Source of the DNA: Steroidobacteraceae bacterium
GTDB lineage: Bacteria; Pseudomonadota; Gammaproteobacteria; Steroidobacterales; Steroidobacteraceae
NCBI GenBank assembly: GCA_027531255.1
Contig: JAPZRU010000007.1
Span: 1 to 64,000, forward strand
Length of the DNA: 64,000 nucleotides
Reading direction: 5' to 3'
The notes under the pieces were generated by a model. The model was not told the DNA's origin and did no database searches. It worked only from the letters and a program-made list of their open reading frames with translations. The position numbers were made by a program, and so were the translations under genes. Of this stretch, positions 28,236-37,238 are shown piece after piece. How positions within the stretch are numbered: position 1 is the stretch's first letter; each line of letters begins with the position of its first letter.

Positions 28236-28667
28236 ATGTCGCCCCGCAATCCCCACGACCTTGGCCAGCAGATCGGCGACGCCGCCGCGCAGAACCCCGG
28301 CACGACCGCGCTGATCGGGCTGCTGAGCTCGCCCCTCGCGCTCCGGGCCGGCGGCGTGGTGCTGCGCTGGGTGCGACGTCATCCGTTTCTCGCGGTCGCG
28401 GCGGCCGCCGGAGCCTACGCGTGGTACCGGCGCGCGAACTCGACCGGCACGTACGGCTACGACGCGGCGTCGGCGGCGCAGGAAGGCGGCACGCCGGGCC
28501 TCGGCGCCGCGCCGGGCCCGAGCCCGACCGGCATCGGCGGCCGCGCGAGCGGCGTGTCCGGCGACGCGAACGGCTGGTCCGGCGGGCGCGCCGGCGGGAC
28601 GATCAGCCACGGCCCGGGCATCGCCGGCTCGGGCGCGAGCGCGCCGTCGGTGCTCCGCGGCAAGTGA
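28236..28667 (+). CDS. Small membrane protein of unknown function
   Basis: A 143-residue protein I do not recognise. Residues 12-40 are moderately hydrophobic (GTTALIGLLSSPLALRAGGVVL), a second hydrophobic stretch follows (HPFLAVAAAAGAYAWYRRA, about 48-66), and the last 70 residues are Gly/Ser/Pro-rich and probably disordered. It resembles short YqjD-like or DUF883-like membrane proteins only in general shape. GAGGAG 7 bases upstream of ATG 28236 fixes the start. It is convergent with PlsC; the stop codons are directly adjacent. Confidence 0.6.
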   Translation: MSPRNPHDLGQQIGDAAAQNPGTTALIGLLSSPLALRAGGVVLRWVRRHPFLAVAAAAGAYAWYRRANSTGTYGYDAASAAQEGGTPGLGAAPGPSPTGIGGRASGVSGDANGWSGGRAGGTISHGPGIAGSGASAPSVLRGK

Positions 28668-29375
28668 CTAGGCGCCGAGTTCGGCGACCTTCGCGTCGAT
28701 CCAGCGCTTGGCCTCGTCGCTGACCTCGCGCGGGTCGCGGCCCGCCGTCTCGATCGGCGGGCCGATCACCACGCGCACGGTACCGCGCTTCTTCAGGAGC
28801 CCGCGTCGCGCCCAGTAGCGGCCGGCGTCGTGCGCGACCGGCACGAGCTTGCGCCCGGTCTCCGTCGCGAGCAGCGCGGCGCTGATGCCGAAGCGCCGCT
28901 GCTGGCCGACGGGCACGCGCGTACCCTCGGGAAAGATCAGCACCCACATGCCGGACGCGAGCCGTTCGCGCCCCTGCTCGACCACCTGGTTGACCGCCTT
29001 GCCGCGCGCGCCGCGGTCGATCGCGATCGGCCGCATCAGCCAGGTGCCCCAGCCGACCAGCGGGATCCACAGGATCTCGCGCTTCAGGACCCAAGCCTGC
29101 GGCGGGAAGATCACCATCTGGGCGATGGTTTCCCAGGCGGACGAGTGCTTCCAGACCGAGATGTGGCTGCCGGTGGGAACGTTCTCGCGACCCTCCACCA
29201 CGTAGTCGAGTCCGCAGATCGCGCGCGCAGCCGCGAGCTGCGTGCGCGCCCAGTGCCGTGCGATCGCGTAGCGCCGCCGGTACGGCAGCCCGAACGACGC
29301 CATCACGGCCACCGCGTACACCGCGGTGGACAGGAACAGGAACGTCGTGAAGGCCAGCGAGCGCAGCCATTGCAT
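28668..29375 (-). CDS. plsC: 1-acyl-sn-glycerol-3-phosphate acyltransferase
   Basis: A 235-residue membrane-associated acyltransferase making phosphatidic acid from lysophosphatidic acid. An N-terminal hydrophobic segment is followed by block I WKHSSAWETIAQ (H-x4-E, the form found in the KHQSxWET subgroup instead of H-x4-D), block II RPIAIDRG, block III IFPEGTRVPVGQ and block IV VPVAHDAG. Length is normal for PlsC. In many relatives plsC follows glyQ/glyS; here those genes lie 19 kb away. Confidence 0.9.
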   Translation of the reverse strand: MQWLRSLAFTTFLFLSTAVYAVAVMASFGLPYRRRYAIARHWARTQLAAARAICGLDYVVEGRENVPTGSHISVWKHSSAWETIAQMVIFPPQAWVLKREILWIPLVGWGTWLMRPIAIDRGARGKAVNQVVEQGRERLASGMWVLIFPEGTRVPVGQQRRFGISAALLATETGRKLVPVAHDAGRYWARRGLLKKRGTVRVVIGPPIETAGRDPREVSDEAKRWIDAKVAELGA

Positions 29376-29393
29376 GGCGCGCAAGTCTAGCTG

Positions 29394-29416
29394 CAGCCTG
29401 CGGCGACTGCAGGCTG
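29394..29416. promoter_or_regulatory. Inverted repeat between plsC and cysD
   Basis: CAGCCTGC-GGCGACT-GCAGGCTG: perfect 8-bp arms with a 7-base spacer in the divergent plsC/cysD region. It could be an operator or a hairpin; it does not look like a known CysB site. Confidence 0.4.
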
Positions 29417-29509
29417 AACCCGCGGCTCCAGGTCCCGGTATTGGCAACCGGAGTCGCGTAGGCCACCCTCTGCGGTATCGCCGTCCGCCGAACGAGGAGA
29501 GCCTGCCGA

Positions 29510-30433
29510 ATGTCCGGTCCCGCGGGGCGCCGCCCGCTCTCGCCGCACCTGAAGCGGCTGGAGGCCGAGTCGATCGCGATCTGCCGCGAGGTCGCCGCCG
29601 AGTTCGCGAACCCCGTGTTCCTGTACTCGATCGGCAAGGATTCGGGCGTGATGCTGCACGTCGCGCTGAAGGCCTTCTTTCCCGCGAGGCCGCCTTTCCC
29701 GTTCCTGCACGTCGCCAGCGGCTGGGACTTCGCGGACCTGCTGCGGCACCGTGACGCGACGGTCGCGCGCCACGGCCTGCGGCTGATCGTGCACACGAAC
29801 CCCGAGGGTGCGGCCCGCGGCATCGATCCGCTCGACTCCGGCTCGCAGCTGCATTCGCGCGTGATGCTGACCGAGGCGCTGAAGCAGGCGCTCGACGCCG
29901 GCGGCTACGACGCCGCATTCGGCGGCGGGCGGCGCGACGAGGAGAAGAGCCGCGCGAAGGAGCGCGTCTTCTCGTTCCGCTCGGCGGGCCACGCCTGGGA
30001 CCCGCGCAACCAGCGGCCGGAGCTCTGGAATCTCTGGAACACGCGCGTCCGCAAGGGCGAGACGGTCCGCGTGTTCCCGCTCTCGAACTGGACCGAGCTC
30101 GACGTCTGGGAATACACCCGCGCCGAGCGCATCCCGGTCGTGCCGCTGTACCTCGCGAAGCCGCGCCCGACGGTCGTGCGCGACGGCCTGCTGATCGTGC
30201 GCGACGACGACCGGCTGCCGCTCGCGCCCGGCGAACGCCCGGTCGTGAAGAGCGTCCGCTTCCGCTCGCTCGGCTGCTGGCCGCTGACCGCGGCGGTCGA
30301 GAGCGAGGCCCGCACCCTCGACGCGGTGGTCGCCGAAGTGCGCGCCAGCCGCCGGTCCGAGCGCGCGGGCCGGCTCGTCGACGCGGACGAGACGGCGTCG
30401 ATGGAGCGGAAGAAGCGCGAGGGCTACTTCTGA
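29510..30433 (+). CDS. cysD: Sulfate adenylyltransferase small subunit
   Basis: A 307-residue ATP-sulfurylase catalytic subunit that makes APS from ATP and sulfate. The PP-loop is [19 protein letters not shown] (about residues 42-60). [20 protein letters not shown] and [20 protein letters not shown] are family hallmarks, and the C-terminus ends as usual in [15 protein letters not shown] precedes the ATG. It forms a heterodimer with the GTPase part of CysNC, whose reading frame starts at the last bases of cysD. Confidence 0.95.
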   Translation: MSGPAGRRPLSPHLKRLEAESIAICREVAAEFANPVFLYSIGKDSGVMLHVALKAFFPARPPFPFLHVASGWDFADLLRHRDATVARHGLRLIVHTNPEGAARGIDPLDSGSQLHSRVMLTEALKQALDAGGYDAAFGGGRRDEEKSRAKERVFSFRSAGHAWDPRNQRPELWNLWNTRVRKGETVRVFPLSNWTELDVWEYTRAERIPVVPLYLAKPRPTVVRDGLLIVRDDDRLPLAPGERPVVKSVRFRSLGCWPLTAAVESEARTLDAVVAEVRASRRSERAGRLVDADETASMERKKREGYF

Positions 30434-32271
30434 AGACGCTGCTGCGCTTCCTGACCTGCGGCTCGGTGGACGACGGCAAGTCCACGCTGATCGGCCGCCT
30501 GCTGCACGACTGCCGCCACGTCCCGGACGACCAGCTGGCCCAGCTTTCGCGCGACAGCCGTCGCCACGGCACTACCGGCGACGACCTCGATCTGGCGCTG
30601 CTCCTGGACGGCCTCGAGGCCGAGCGCGAGCAGGGCATCACGATCGACGTCGCGTACCGCTTCTTCGCGACGCCGCGGCGCGCGTTCATCGTCGCGGATA
30701 CACCGGGACACGAACAGTACACGCGCAACATGGCGACCGGCGCATCCACCGCCGACGCCGCGGTGCTGCTCGTGGACGCGCGGAAAGGCCTGCTGACGCA
30801 GACGCGCCGCCACGCCTACGTCTGCTCGCTGCTCCGCATCCGCCACGTCGTGCTCGTCGTCAACAAGATCGACCTGGTCGAGTGGTCGGCCGCGCGCTTC
30901 GACGCGATCGTCGCGGATTTCCTCGGGTTCGCGGGCAAGCTCGGCTTCGAGTCCGTGCAGGCGGTGCCCGTCTGCGCGCGGCACGGCGACAACGTGGCGG
31001 CGCGCTCCCGGCGCACGCCGTGGTACCGAGGCCCGACGCTCCTGGAGCTGCTCGAGACGCTCGAGGTCGAGCACGCGCTCTCGGCGAGGCCGTTCCGCTT
31101 CCCGGTGCAGTACGTCAACCGCCCCGATGCGAGCTTCCGCGGCTACGCGGGCACCGTCGCCACCGGGCGCATCCGCCGCGGCGACCCCGTGATCGTCGCA
31201 GTCTCGGGCCGGGCCAGCACTGTCGCGCGCATCGTCACCGCGGACGGCGACCTCGACGAGGCTGCCGCCGGGGACGCGATCACGCTCGTGCTCGCGGACG
31301 AACTGGATGTCGCACGCGGTGACCTGCTGGTGAGCCCGCGCCACCGGCCCGAGGTCGCCGACCAGTTCGCCGCACACGTGATCTGGATGGGTGGGGAACC
31401 GCTGCTGCCGGGGCGCTCCTACTGGATGCGCATCGGCACGCGCAGCGTGCCCGCGAGCGTGACGACGCTGAAGTACCAGGTGGACGTGGATACGCTGCAG
31501 TACTCGCCCGCGCGCAGCCTGGCCCTCAACGGCGTCGCCTTCTGCAACCTCGCGACCGGAGCCCCCGTCGCGTTCGACGCCTACGCCGACGACCGCGCCA
31601 CGGGCGCGTTCGTCCTGATCGACCGCTACACGAACGCGACCGTCGGCGCCGGGATGATCGCCTTCGCCCTGCGCCGTGCAACCAACGTGCACCGGCAGGA
31701 GCACGCGGTCACGCGCGTGGCGCGCGCGCGCCTGAACGGCCACGGCTCCGGCATCGTGTGGTTCACCGGCCTGTCGGGTTCCGGCAAGTCCACGATCGCG
31801 AACCTCGTCGAGCAGAAGCTGCACGCGCGCGGCGTGCGCACCTACCTGCTCGATGGCGACAACGTCCGCCACGGCCTGAACCGCGACCTCGGCTTCACGG
31901 ATCCGGACCGCGTCGAGAACGTCCGTCGCGTGGGCGAGGTCGCGAAGCTGTTCGTCGACGCGGGCGTGGTCGTGCTGTGCTCGTTCATCTCGCCGTTTCG
32001 CGCCGAGCGGCGCCTGGTACGCGAACTCGTGCCGGAGGGGGACTTCGTCGAGGTCTTCGTCGACGCGCCGCTGGAGGAGTGCATCCGGCGCGATCCGAAG
32101 GGCCTCTACGCCCGCGCGAAAGCCGGCGCGATCCCGAACTTCACGGGCATCGACTCGCCGTACGAGGTGCCGGAGCGGCCCGAGATCCGGATCGACACGA
32201 CGGCCACCGGGGAGGCGGAGGCCGCGGACGCGGTACTGCGGCTGCTGGAGGCGCGGGGATTCGCGGGCTGA
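30430..32271 (+). CDS. cysNC: Bifunctional sulfate adenylyltransferase GTPase / APS kinase
   Basis: A fused protein of about 613 residues. The N-terminal EF-Tu-like GTPase (CysN) has G1 [10 protein letters not shown]3 [17 protein letters not shown] and G4 NKIDL. The C-terminal APS kinase (CysC, from about residue 437) has Walker [25 protein letters not shown] and the active Ser in [12 protein letters not shown]. The fusion occurs in several gammaproteobacteria. No ATG, GTG or TTG lies upstream of [15 protein letters not shown] in this frame, and the first GTG (30466) falls inside the P-loop. The most likely start is a CTG at 30430 that overlaps the cysD stop (CTGA), using translational coupling. 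Confidence 0.9.
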   Translation: MKTLLRFLTCGSVDDGKSTLIGRLLHDCRHVPDDQLAQLSRDSRRHGTTGDDLDLALLLDGLEAEREQGITIDVAYRFFATPRRAFIVADTPGHEQYTRNMATGASTADAAVLLVDARKGLLTQTRRHAYVCSLLRIRHVVLVVNKIDLVEWSAARFDAIVADFLGFAGKLGFESVQAVPVCARHGDNVAARSRRTPWYRGPTLLELLETLEVEHALSARPFRFPVQYVNRPDASFRGYAGTVATGRIRRGDPVIVAVSGRASTVARIVTADGDLDEAAAGDAITLVLADELDVARGDLLVSPRHRPEVADQFAAHVIWMGGEPLLPGRSYWMRIGTRSVPASVTTLKYQVDVDTLQYSPARSLALNGVAFCNLATGAPVAFDAYADDRATGAFVLIDRYTNATVGAGMIAFALRRATNVHRQEHAVTRVARARLNGHGSGIVWFTGLSGSGKSTIANLVEQKLHARGVRTYLLDGDNVRHGLNRDLGFTDPDRVENVRRVGEVAKLFVDAGVVVLCSFISPFRAERRLVRELVPEGDFVEVFVDAPLEECIRRDPKGLYARAKAGAIPNFTGIDSPYEVPERPEIRIDTTATGEAEAADAVLRLLEARGFAG

Positions 32272-32536
32272 AGCTCGCCTGGTCGAGGTGCGCCCCGCGC
32301 AGCCCGACGAAGCGCACTCGCCCGCCCACGGCCGTACGCACGAGCCGCTCCACGACCCGCACGAACGCCGGCGAGCACGCCGAAGATCGGGGGCGCGCCC
32401 GCCGACGCCCGCCGGCTGCCCGCCACAGTCGTCCGGGACCGTGCGGCAAGTCACGGCCGGCGGGACGCCGCGCCCTTGTCCGGCTCGGAGCCCGTTCGGT
32501 AGCATCCGGGCCGCGCAGTACCGAACAGGGTCCCCC
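32272..32536. other. Intergenic region after cysNC
   Basis: 265 bp with no ORF that resembles a protein family, no clear terminator and no strong promoter match. It separates sulfate activation from the metal-handling cassette. Open frames here on the minus strand are Arg/Ala-rich and look like GC-driven chance frames. Confidence 0.6.
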
Positions 32537-32986
32537 GTGCGTTTCCGGCAGTTCGTCGCCGCCGTCGTGCTGGTAGGCCAGGCCTTCGCCGCCTGGGCCG
32601 GCACGCCTGCGCGCACGCACTGCGACGAGGCGACCGCCGCACCGGCGGCGCCGGCCGTCGAAGCGGGTTCCGCCGCGGTGGATCACCCCTGCGGGATGTC
32701 GGAGCACGCTGCACCGATGTCTCCCGACGTCTCGATGTCAGGTGAAACGGCGGTCGCGACGGACTCGCCGGTCCTGCACGATGCGCCGGTTGCACCCGCC
32801 ACCCCCGACGGTGGACCCGCCACGATCAGCGGTGGCTGCGCGTTCGACTGCTGCTGCATCGCCTTCGCACTCCCGCTGGGCGCCGCCGACGTCGGCAGCC
32901 CGCCTTCCGCCGTGTCCGACGCGCGCGGAGCCCACCGCGTGCCCGCGGCCGTTCTCGCGCGCGACCTCCGACCACCGATCGCCTGA
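32537..32986 (+). CDS. Small secreted Cys/His/Met protein, CopL-like
   Basis: A 149-residue protein with a signal peptide (RQFVAAVVLVGQAFAAWAG). The mature part carries likely metal ligands: CDEATAA, DHPCGMSEHAAPMSPDVSM and a CAFDCCCIA cluster near residue 112. It ends in RPPIA, as many CopL/DUF2946-type proteins do. It is the first gene of four closely spaced plus-strand genes with a metal theme, which supports a periplasmic metal-binding role, but overall similarity to CopL is weak and the assignment tentative. The GTG start directly precedes the signal peptide. Confidence 0.6.
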   Translation: MRFRQFVAAVVLVGQAFAAWAGTPARTHCDEATAAPAAPAVEAGSAAVDHPCGMSEHAAPMSPDVSMSGETAVATDSPVLHDAPVAPATPDGGPATISGGCAFDCCCIAFALPLGAADVGSPPSAVSDARGAHRVPAAVLARDLRPPIA

Positions 32987-33068
32987 CTCTCCGTTCCCCG
33001 CGCGTCCCACGTGGACGCCCCCTCGATCGCGCGCCCGCATTCCGGGTCGCGCCTGCGGAGAGACGCTC

Positions 33069-33722
33069 GTGAGATTCCCGTCGACCTGCGCGTTCGTGCT
33101 GGGCGCCGCCCTGTTCGCCGCGCCCGCGATCGCCCGCCCGATCGCCTATGCCGACTCGACGACGCTGATGACCTCCTGGGTCCCCGACGCCGAGTTCGAG
33201 ACGCTGCTGCTCTACGCGCCGGAGTACTGGCTGTCGTTCGGCCCGACGCACATGCGCGTGCAGAGCCACGATGGTCGGCACGAGCGCCGCTACACGACGT
33301 TCCGCGTGAACGGCCTTGCGAAGCGCTGGAACCTGCCGCGTGCGCAGGCCAACGCGTTCGGGTGGGCCTCGCTCGGCGGCGTTTCCGGCACGGGGCTCCG
33401 CGGCTCGCAGACCGTGTGGAACGCGGGGCTGCAGCTCGACTACGAGACGCGTCGCGTCTACTTCTCCGCGCAGACCGACTGGTACCGCAGCCGCGACACG
33501 CGCCATCGCTTCGACCAGTTCCAGGCGGGCATCGCGCCCTACGAGCACGACGTTGACGTGGTAGCGACCTGGTTCGTCGCGCAGGCGGAGCGCTCGACCG
33601 GCGTCCTCGACGAGGGCACCGACTACTCGCTGCTGCTGCGCCTCTTCAAGGGCACGACCTGGGTCGAGGCCGGCGTGGGCGAGGGCGGCAAGCTCGTCAC
33701 CTACTTCATGTACACGTTCTGA
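33069..33722 (+). CDS. Conserved-looking secreted protein of unknown function
   Basis: A 217-residue protein I cannot name. It has a signal peptide (FVLGAALFAAPAIARP, cut near residue 24) and then alternating aromatic/polar segments suggesting beta-strands (RRYTTFRVNGLAKRWNLPRA, QLDYETRRVYFSAQTDWYRS, TTWVEAGVGEGGKLVTYFMY). It ends in Tyr-Thr-Phe, the terminal aromatic expected of an outer-membrane beta-barrel. It lies 82 bp after the CopL-like gene and 14 bp before an HMA-domain gene, so it is probably a component of the same metal cassette, perhaps a small outer-membrane channel. Confidence 0.65.
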   Translation: MRFPSTCAFVLGAALFAAPAIARPIAYADSTTLMTSWVPDAEFETLLLYAPEYWLSFGPTHMRVQSHDGRHERRYTTFRVNGLAKRWNLPRAQANAFGWASLGGVSGTGLRGSQTVWNAGLQLDYETRRVYFSAQTDWYRSRDTRHRFDQFQAGIAPYEHDVDVVATWFVAQAERSTGVLDEGTDYSLLLRLFKGTTWVEAGVGEGGKLVTYFMYTF

Positions 33723-33736
33723 TCGGGAGCAGTTCC

Positions 33737-34084
33737 ATGCGTACGCTCACCGCCTTGATCCTGTCCGTGGCGCTCGCGTGCGCCGCGCCGTTCGCCACCG
33801 CCAGCACCGCCGCCGGCGCTCGGACCGTCGAGGTCGGCGTCAACGGCCTCGTCTGCAGCTTCTGCGTGCAGGGCATCAACAAGCAGCTGCGCAAGTTCCC
33901 CGCGACGCAGGACGTGCTCGTGAGCCTCGAGCACGGGCTGGTCGCCGTGCAGGTCGCGGCCGGCAAGTCGCTCGGCGACGAGCAGATCCGCAAGGCGCTC
34001 GTCGATGCCGGCTATACGGTGACCTCGATCCAGCGCACGACGACGCCGCTCGCCGAACTGCGCGTGCGGCTGGCGAAGAAGTGA
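33737..34084 (+). CDS. Periplasmic heavy-metal-associated (HMA) domain protein
   Basis: A 115-residue secreted protein: signal peptide residues 1-23 (LTALILSVALACAAPFATAS) then one HMA/MerP-like ferredoxin fold with the metal site GLVCSFCVQGINKQL (C-x-x-C) and the C-terminal ALVDAGYTVTSI strand. MerP/CopZ-like domains pass soft metals (Hg, Cu, Zn) between partners. The CSFC motif differs from the MTCxxC of MerP and copper chaperones. Its stop codon overlaps the start of the next gene, a MerT-like membrane protein (GTGA), mirroring the MerP-MerT partnership. Confidence 0.85.
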   Translation: MRTLTALILSVALACAAPFATASTAAGARTVEVGVNGLVCSFCVQGINKQLRKFPATQDVLVSLEHGLVAVQVAAGKSLGDEQIRKALVDAGYTVTSIQRTTTPLAELRVRLAKK

Positions 34085-34539
34085 GCGCGGACGAACGGGC
34101 GCCTGCGGCGGTGGGTCGAGGCCCGATCGCGGGCATGGCCGGCAACGCCGCCGCCACCAGCGCGCTGCGTGGCAACGTGGCCGCCGCCGCGGCCGCGCTG
34201 CTGACGAGTTCCGGCACGCTGGTGTGCTGCGCGCTGCCGGCGCTGTTCGTCGCGCTCGGTGCCGGCGCCGCGCTCGCGGGGCTGGTCGGGGCGATCCCGC
34301 AGCTCGTGTGGCTGTCGCTGCACAAGGCCTGGGTGTTCGGTGCCGCCGGTGCGCTGCTGGTGCTCGCGGGCGCGCTGCAGTGGCGCGCCCGCTCGCTGCC
34401 TTGCCCGGCGGATGCCGCACTGGCGCGCCAGTGCGCCCGGCTGCGTCGGATCGGCCACGGCGTCTACGCGGCGTCCGTGGTCGTCTATGCGCTGGGTGCG
34501 GCGTTCGCCTTCGCGTTGCCCGCGCTGATGGGCGGCTGA
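34081..34539 (+). CDS. MerT/MerC-like small membrane transporter
   Basis: A 152-residue protein with three or four hydrophobic helices. The first carries a vicinal Cys pair before Pro (SGTLVCCALPALFVALGAG, about residues 41-59), as TM1 of MerT/MerC mercury importers does. A second loop has Cys residues (LPCPADAALARQCARLRR) that could take metal on the other face. The GTG start overlaps the HMA gene stop. By analogy the HMA protein would hand a metal to the CC motif for transport across the inner membrane; the metal is not known, and no MerR or MerA is nearby. Confidence 0.75.
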   Translation: MSADERAPAAVGRGPIAGMAGNAAATSALRGNVAAAAAALLTSSGTLVCCALPALFVALGAGAALAGLVGAIPQLVWLSLHKAWVFGAAGALLVLAGALQWRARSLPCPADAALARQCARLRRIGHGVYAASVVVYALGAAFAFALPALMGG

Positions 34540-34671
34540 CGGACGACGCTCGTCGTGCCCCCGAAGCACCTGATGCTGATCCTGAGCGGCCACGCGCTCG
34601 AGGTCGCGACGCCACTGGCGTGCGCGTACCCGGGTTAGACTCGCCACCTCACGTCACGTCCAGGTGCTCCC

Positions 34672-35364
34672 GTGGCTTCCAGGTCCGTCATCGTCACCGG
34701 CGCCTTCGGCACCCTCGGACGCGCCGTCGTCCGGCGTCTCGCCGCGGCAGGCTGGCGCGTCGCCGCCGTCGACGTCTCGCCCTTGCCGCGTGGCGAACCG
34801 CTGCCGGAGGAGGTGTTCCCGGTCGGCGGTGTCGATCTCGGCAGTCTCGCGGCCGCCGAGGCCGGCGTCGCGCGCGTGGTCGAGCGGTTCGGCCGGCTCG
34901 ACGCGCTCGTGAACGTGGCGGGCGGGTTCACGTGGCAGACGCTGGCGGACGGCGACGTGGACGCGTGGGACCGCATGTACGCGGTGAACCTGCGTACCGC
35001 CGTCGTCGCTACGAAGGCCGCGCTGCCGCACCTGCTCGCCGCCGGCGACGCGCGCGTCGTCAACGTGGGCGCGGGCGCGGCCAGCGCGAAGGCGGCCGCC
35101 GGCATGGGTGCCTACACTGCCTCGAAGACCGGCGTGCAGAAGCTGACCGAGAGCCTGAGCGCGGAGCTGAAGGACCGCGGCGTGAACGTCAACGCGGTGC
35201 TGCCGGGCACGATCGACACGCCGCAGAACCGTGCCGACATGCCGGACGCGGACACCACCCGCTGGGTCGCGCCGGAGGCGCTCGCCGACGTGATCCTGTT
35301 CCTGCTCTCGCCCGCGGCGCGCGCGGTGACGGGCGCGGCGATCCCGGTCTACGGGCGCGGCTGA
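34672..35364 (+). CDS. Short-chain dehydrogenase/reductase
   Basis: A 230-residue classical-type SDR: cofactor motif VTGAFGTLGRAVVRRL, NVAGGF, and YTASKTGVQKL (Tyr and Lys of the active site). The usual catalytic Ser position reads VGAGAASAKA, so a Ser is nearby but shifted. Short for the family (about 250). The C-terminus GAAIPVYGRG matches SDRs without an extended tail. It starts an SDR-VOC-SDR series on the plus strand; a TAGACT box at 34636-34641 could be the -10 element. Confidence 0.87.
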   Translation: MASRSVIVTGAFGTLGRAVVRRLAAAGWRVAAVDVSPLPRGEPLPEEVFPVGGVDLGSLAAAEAGVARVVERFGRLDALVNVAGGFTWQTLADGDVDAWDRMYAVNLRTAVVATKAALPHLLAAGDARVVNVGAGAASAKAAAGMGAYTASKTGVQKLTESLSAELKDRGVNVNAVLPGTIDTPQNRADMPDADTTRWVAPEALADVILFLLSPAARAVTGAAIPVYGRG

Positions 35365-35425
35365 CACGGTCTTGGGAGGCGCCGCCGCGCGGCGGCGCCG
35401 TACGGGTCGCGCAGGGGAGACTGCG

Positions 35426-36400
35426 ATGGGCGTCGGTGCGATCGAGTCGGTGACGATCGGCGTGAGCCGCCTCGACGAGGCGCTCGACCTCTTCCACGGG
35501 TTGATGCAGCTGCAGGTGGACGCGCGGTTCGCGTTGTCCGATTCGGCGCGCGCGGCGTGGCGGCTCGCACCCGAGGTGCGCGGCGAAGTGGTCGAACTGT
35601 CGTGCGGCGGCTACCCCGCGGGCCGTGTGCGGCTCGTGCAGTACGCGCCGGTGCCTGGGCGTCGCGTGCGCGTGCATCAGGGTCCGGGGCCGCTCGACGG
35701 TGCCGCGGACGTCGGTCCGAAGGCCGTGGACTTCTACGTGCCGGCGCCCATGCAGCGGTGGTACGACGCGATCGTCGCGCGCGGCTACTTGCCTCGTTCC
35801 GAGCCCGTCACGCACGAAGTCGGCGCGACGAAGAGCGAGGAGTTCGTGTTCTGGGGCCCGGACGGCGTGCCGCTGCTGCTGATGGTGGGGCACCGCCACT
35901 CGCCCGCCGAGATGCGGGAGCTGCCGCCGGGCACGAGCTTCGGCGAGGTGGCGACTATCTCGGTCGTCGGTGCGGACCTCGCGCGCACGCGCCACTGGTA
36001 CGAGCAGGTGCTCGGGCTGGTGCCGATCGTGAACACGGAAACCGCCGAGGAATTCCGCGAGCTCGCGAACCGGCTGACCGGCGTGCCGCCCGAGACGCGC
36101 ACGCACTGGCTGCTGTACGCCGAGCCCGGCGAACCGAGCGGCAAGATCCTCGTCGTCGTCTTCACGCCCTCGCACGGCAAGCGCCTCGCGGGTCGCATGC
36201 GTCCCGGACACCTGGGCTTCTCGCTGCTGACGCACTTCGCGGACGACCTCGAGGCGCTGCACGCGCGCCTGCAGGCCGCAGGGCACGGCGTGTTCCAGCC
36301 GCCGGTCGAGATCGACTGGAACGGGGCGCGCCGCCGCGTGCTGCTGGCGCACGGCCCGAACGAGGAACTGTTCGAGTTCGTCGAACGGCAGCGCGGATGA
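35426..36400 (+). CDS. Two-domain VOC-family protein
   Basis: A 324-residue protein with two vicinal-oxygen-chelate (glyoxalase/extradiol dioxygenase) modules: first IESVTIGVSRLDEALDLFHG, second VATISVVGADLARTRHWYEQ. Possible metal ligands are in HRHSPAEM and MRPGHLGFS, with a Glu near the C-terminus (NEELFEFVE). Function may be an extradiol-type dioxygenase, a lyase or an isomerase; not resolvable by eye. AGGGGAGA precedes the ATG. Its stop overlaps the next SDR's ATG (ATGA), so they are coupled. Confidence 0.82.
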   Translation: MGVGAIESVTIGVSRLDEALDLFHGLMQLQVDARFALSDSARAAWRLAPEVRGEVVELSCGGYPAGRVRLVQYAPVPGRRVRVHQGPGPLDGAADVGPKAVDFYVPAPMQRWYDAIVARGYLPRSEPVTHEVGATKSEEFVFWGPDGVPLLLMVGHRHSPAEMRELPPGTSFGEVATISVVGADLARTRHWYEQVLGLVPIVNTETAEEFRELANRLTGVPPETRTHWLLYAEPGEPSGKILVVVFTPSHGKRLAGRMRPGHLGFSLLTHFADDLEALHARLQAAGHGVFQPPVEIDWNGARRRVLLAHGPNEELFEFVERQRG

Positions 36401-37152
36401 ACGATGCGAGCCTCGCCGGGCGCGTCGCGCTCGTCACCGGCGCCAGTAGCGGCATCGGCCGTGCGACCGCGCGGCGCCTGGCTCGCGCCGGCGCCGTGGT
36501 CGTGGTGGCCGCGCGCCGCGCGGAACTCTGCGCGCAGGTCGTCGCGGAGATCGAAGCGGCGGGCGGTCGCGCGAGCGCGCATCCCGCCGACGTCACCGAC
36601 TACGCGCAGATGGAAGGTCTCGTCGCGCACGTGCTCGAGCGCTACGGACGGCTGGACTGTGCGTTCAACAACGCCGGGAAGATCGTCGGTGCCGGTGCGC
36701 TCCACGAGGCCGACCCGGCGGGGTTCCGCGCGGCCTTCGACCTGAACGCGGGCGGGGTGTTCAATACGCTGCGCACCCAGCTGCCCGCGATGATCCGCGC
36801 CGGCCGCGGCGCGATCGTCGTGAACGCGGCGCTGTCGGGACTGCGCGGGCGTCCGAACCTCGGTCTCTACAGCGCCGCGAAGGCCGCGGCGCTCGCGCTC
36901 GCCCAGGTGGCGGCGCAGGAGGCCGGCCCGCACGGCGTGCGCGTCAACGCGATCGCGCCGGGCTACGTCCGTTCGGAGGCCTGGAATGCCATTCTCGGGC
37001 CGCACGCCGACGCGCTCGCGCAAGGCGTGCCGCAACGCCGGATCGGATCGCCCGAGGAGGTGGCCGAGACGGTACTCTGGCTGCTCGGCGACGGCGCCTC
37101 CTACGTCAACGGCGCCGTGATCCCGATCGACGGCGGTCTGCGACTGGCCTGA
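36397..37152 (+). CDS. Short-chain dehydrogenase/reductase
   Basis: A 251-residue classical SDR: TGASSGIGRATARRL cofactor motif, NNAG, a catalytic Ser in NAALSGLRGRPN and LYSAAKAAALAL supplying Tyr and Lys, and C-terminal NGAVIPIDGGLRLA. Adapted to NAD(H) or NADP(H); the Arg-Arg after the second strand (VVAARRAEL) favours NADP(H). Coupled by ATGA overlap to the VOC gene upstream. Confidence 0.92.
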   Translation: MNDASLAGRVALVTGASSGIGRATARRLARAGAVVVVAARRAELCAQVVAEIEAAGGRASAHPADVTDYAQMEGLVAHVLERYGRLDCAFNNAGKIVGAGALHEADPAGFRAAFDLNAGGVFNTLRTQLPAMIRAGRGAIVVNAALSGLRGRPNLGLYSAAKAAALALAQVAAQEAGPHGVRVNAIAPGYVRSEAWNAILGPHADALAQGVPQRRIGSPEEVAETVLWLLGDGASYVNGAVIPIDGGLRLA

Positions 37153-37238
37153 CCCGCGCCGGGCAAGCGTTGCGTTGGATGCGAATGGCGCCCGCCTGGC
37201 GTCGAGGTACGATTTCATTGCGACGCGAGAGGAATGCC

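Noticed and set aside
32272-32536. Short frames after cysNC on both strands
   Set aside because: No start with a ribosome binding site, no recognisable domain and composition typical of chance frames.
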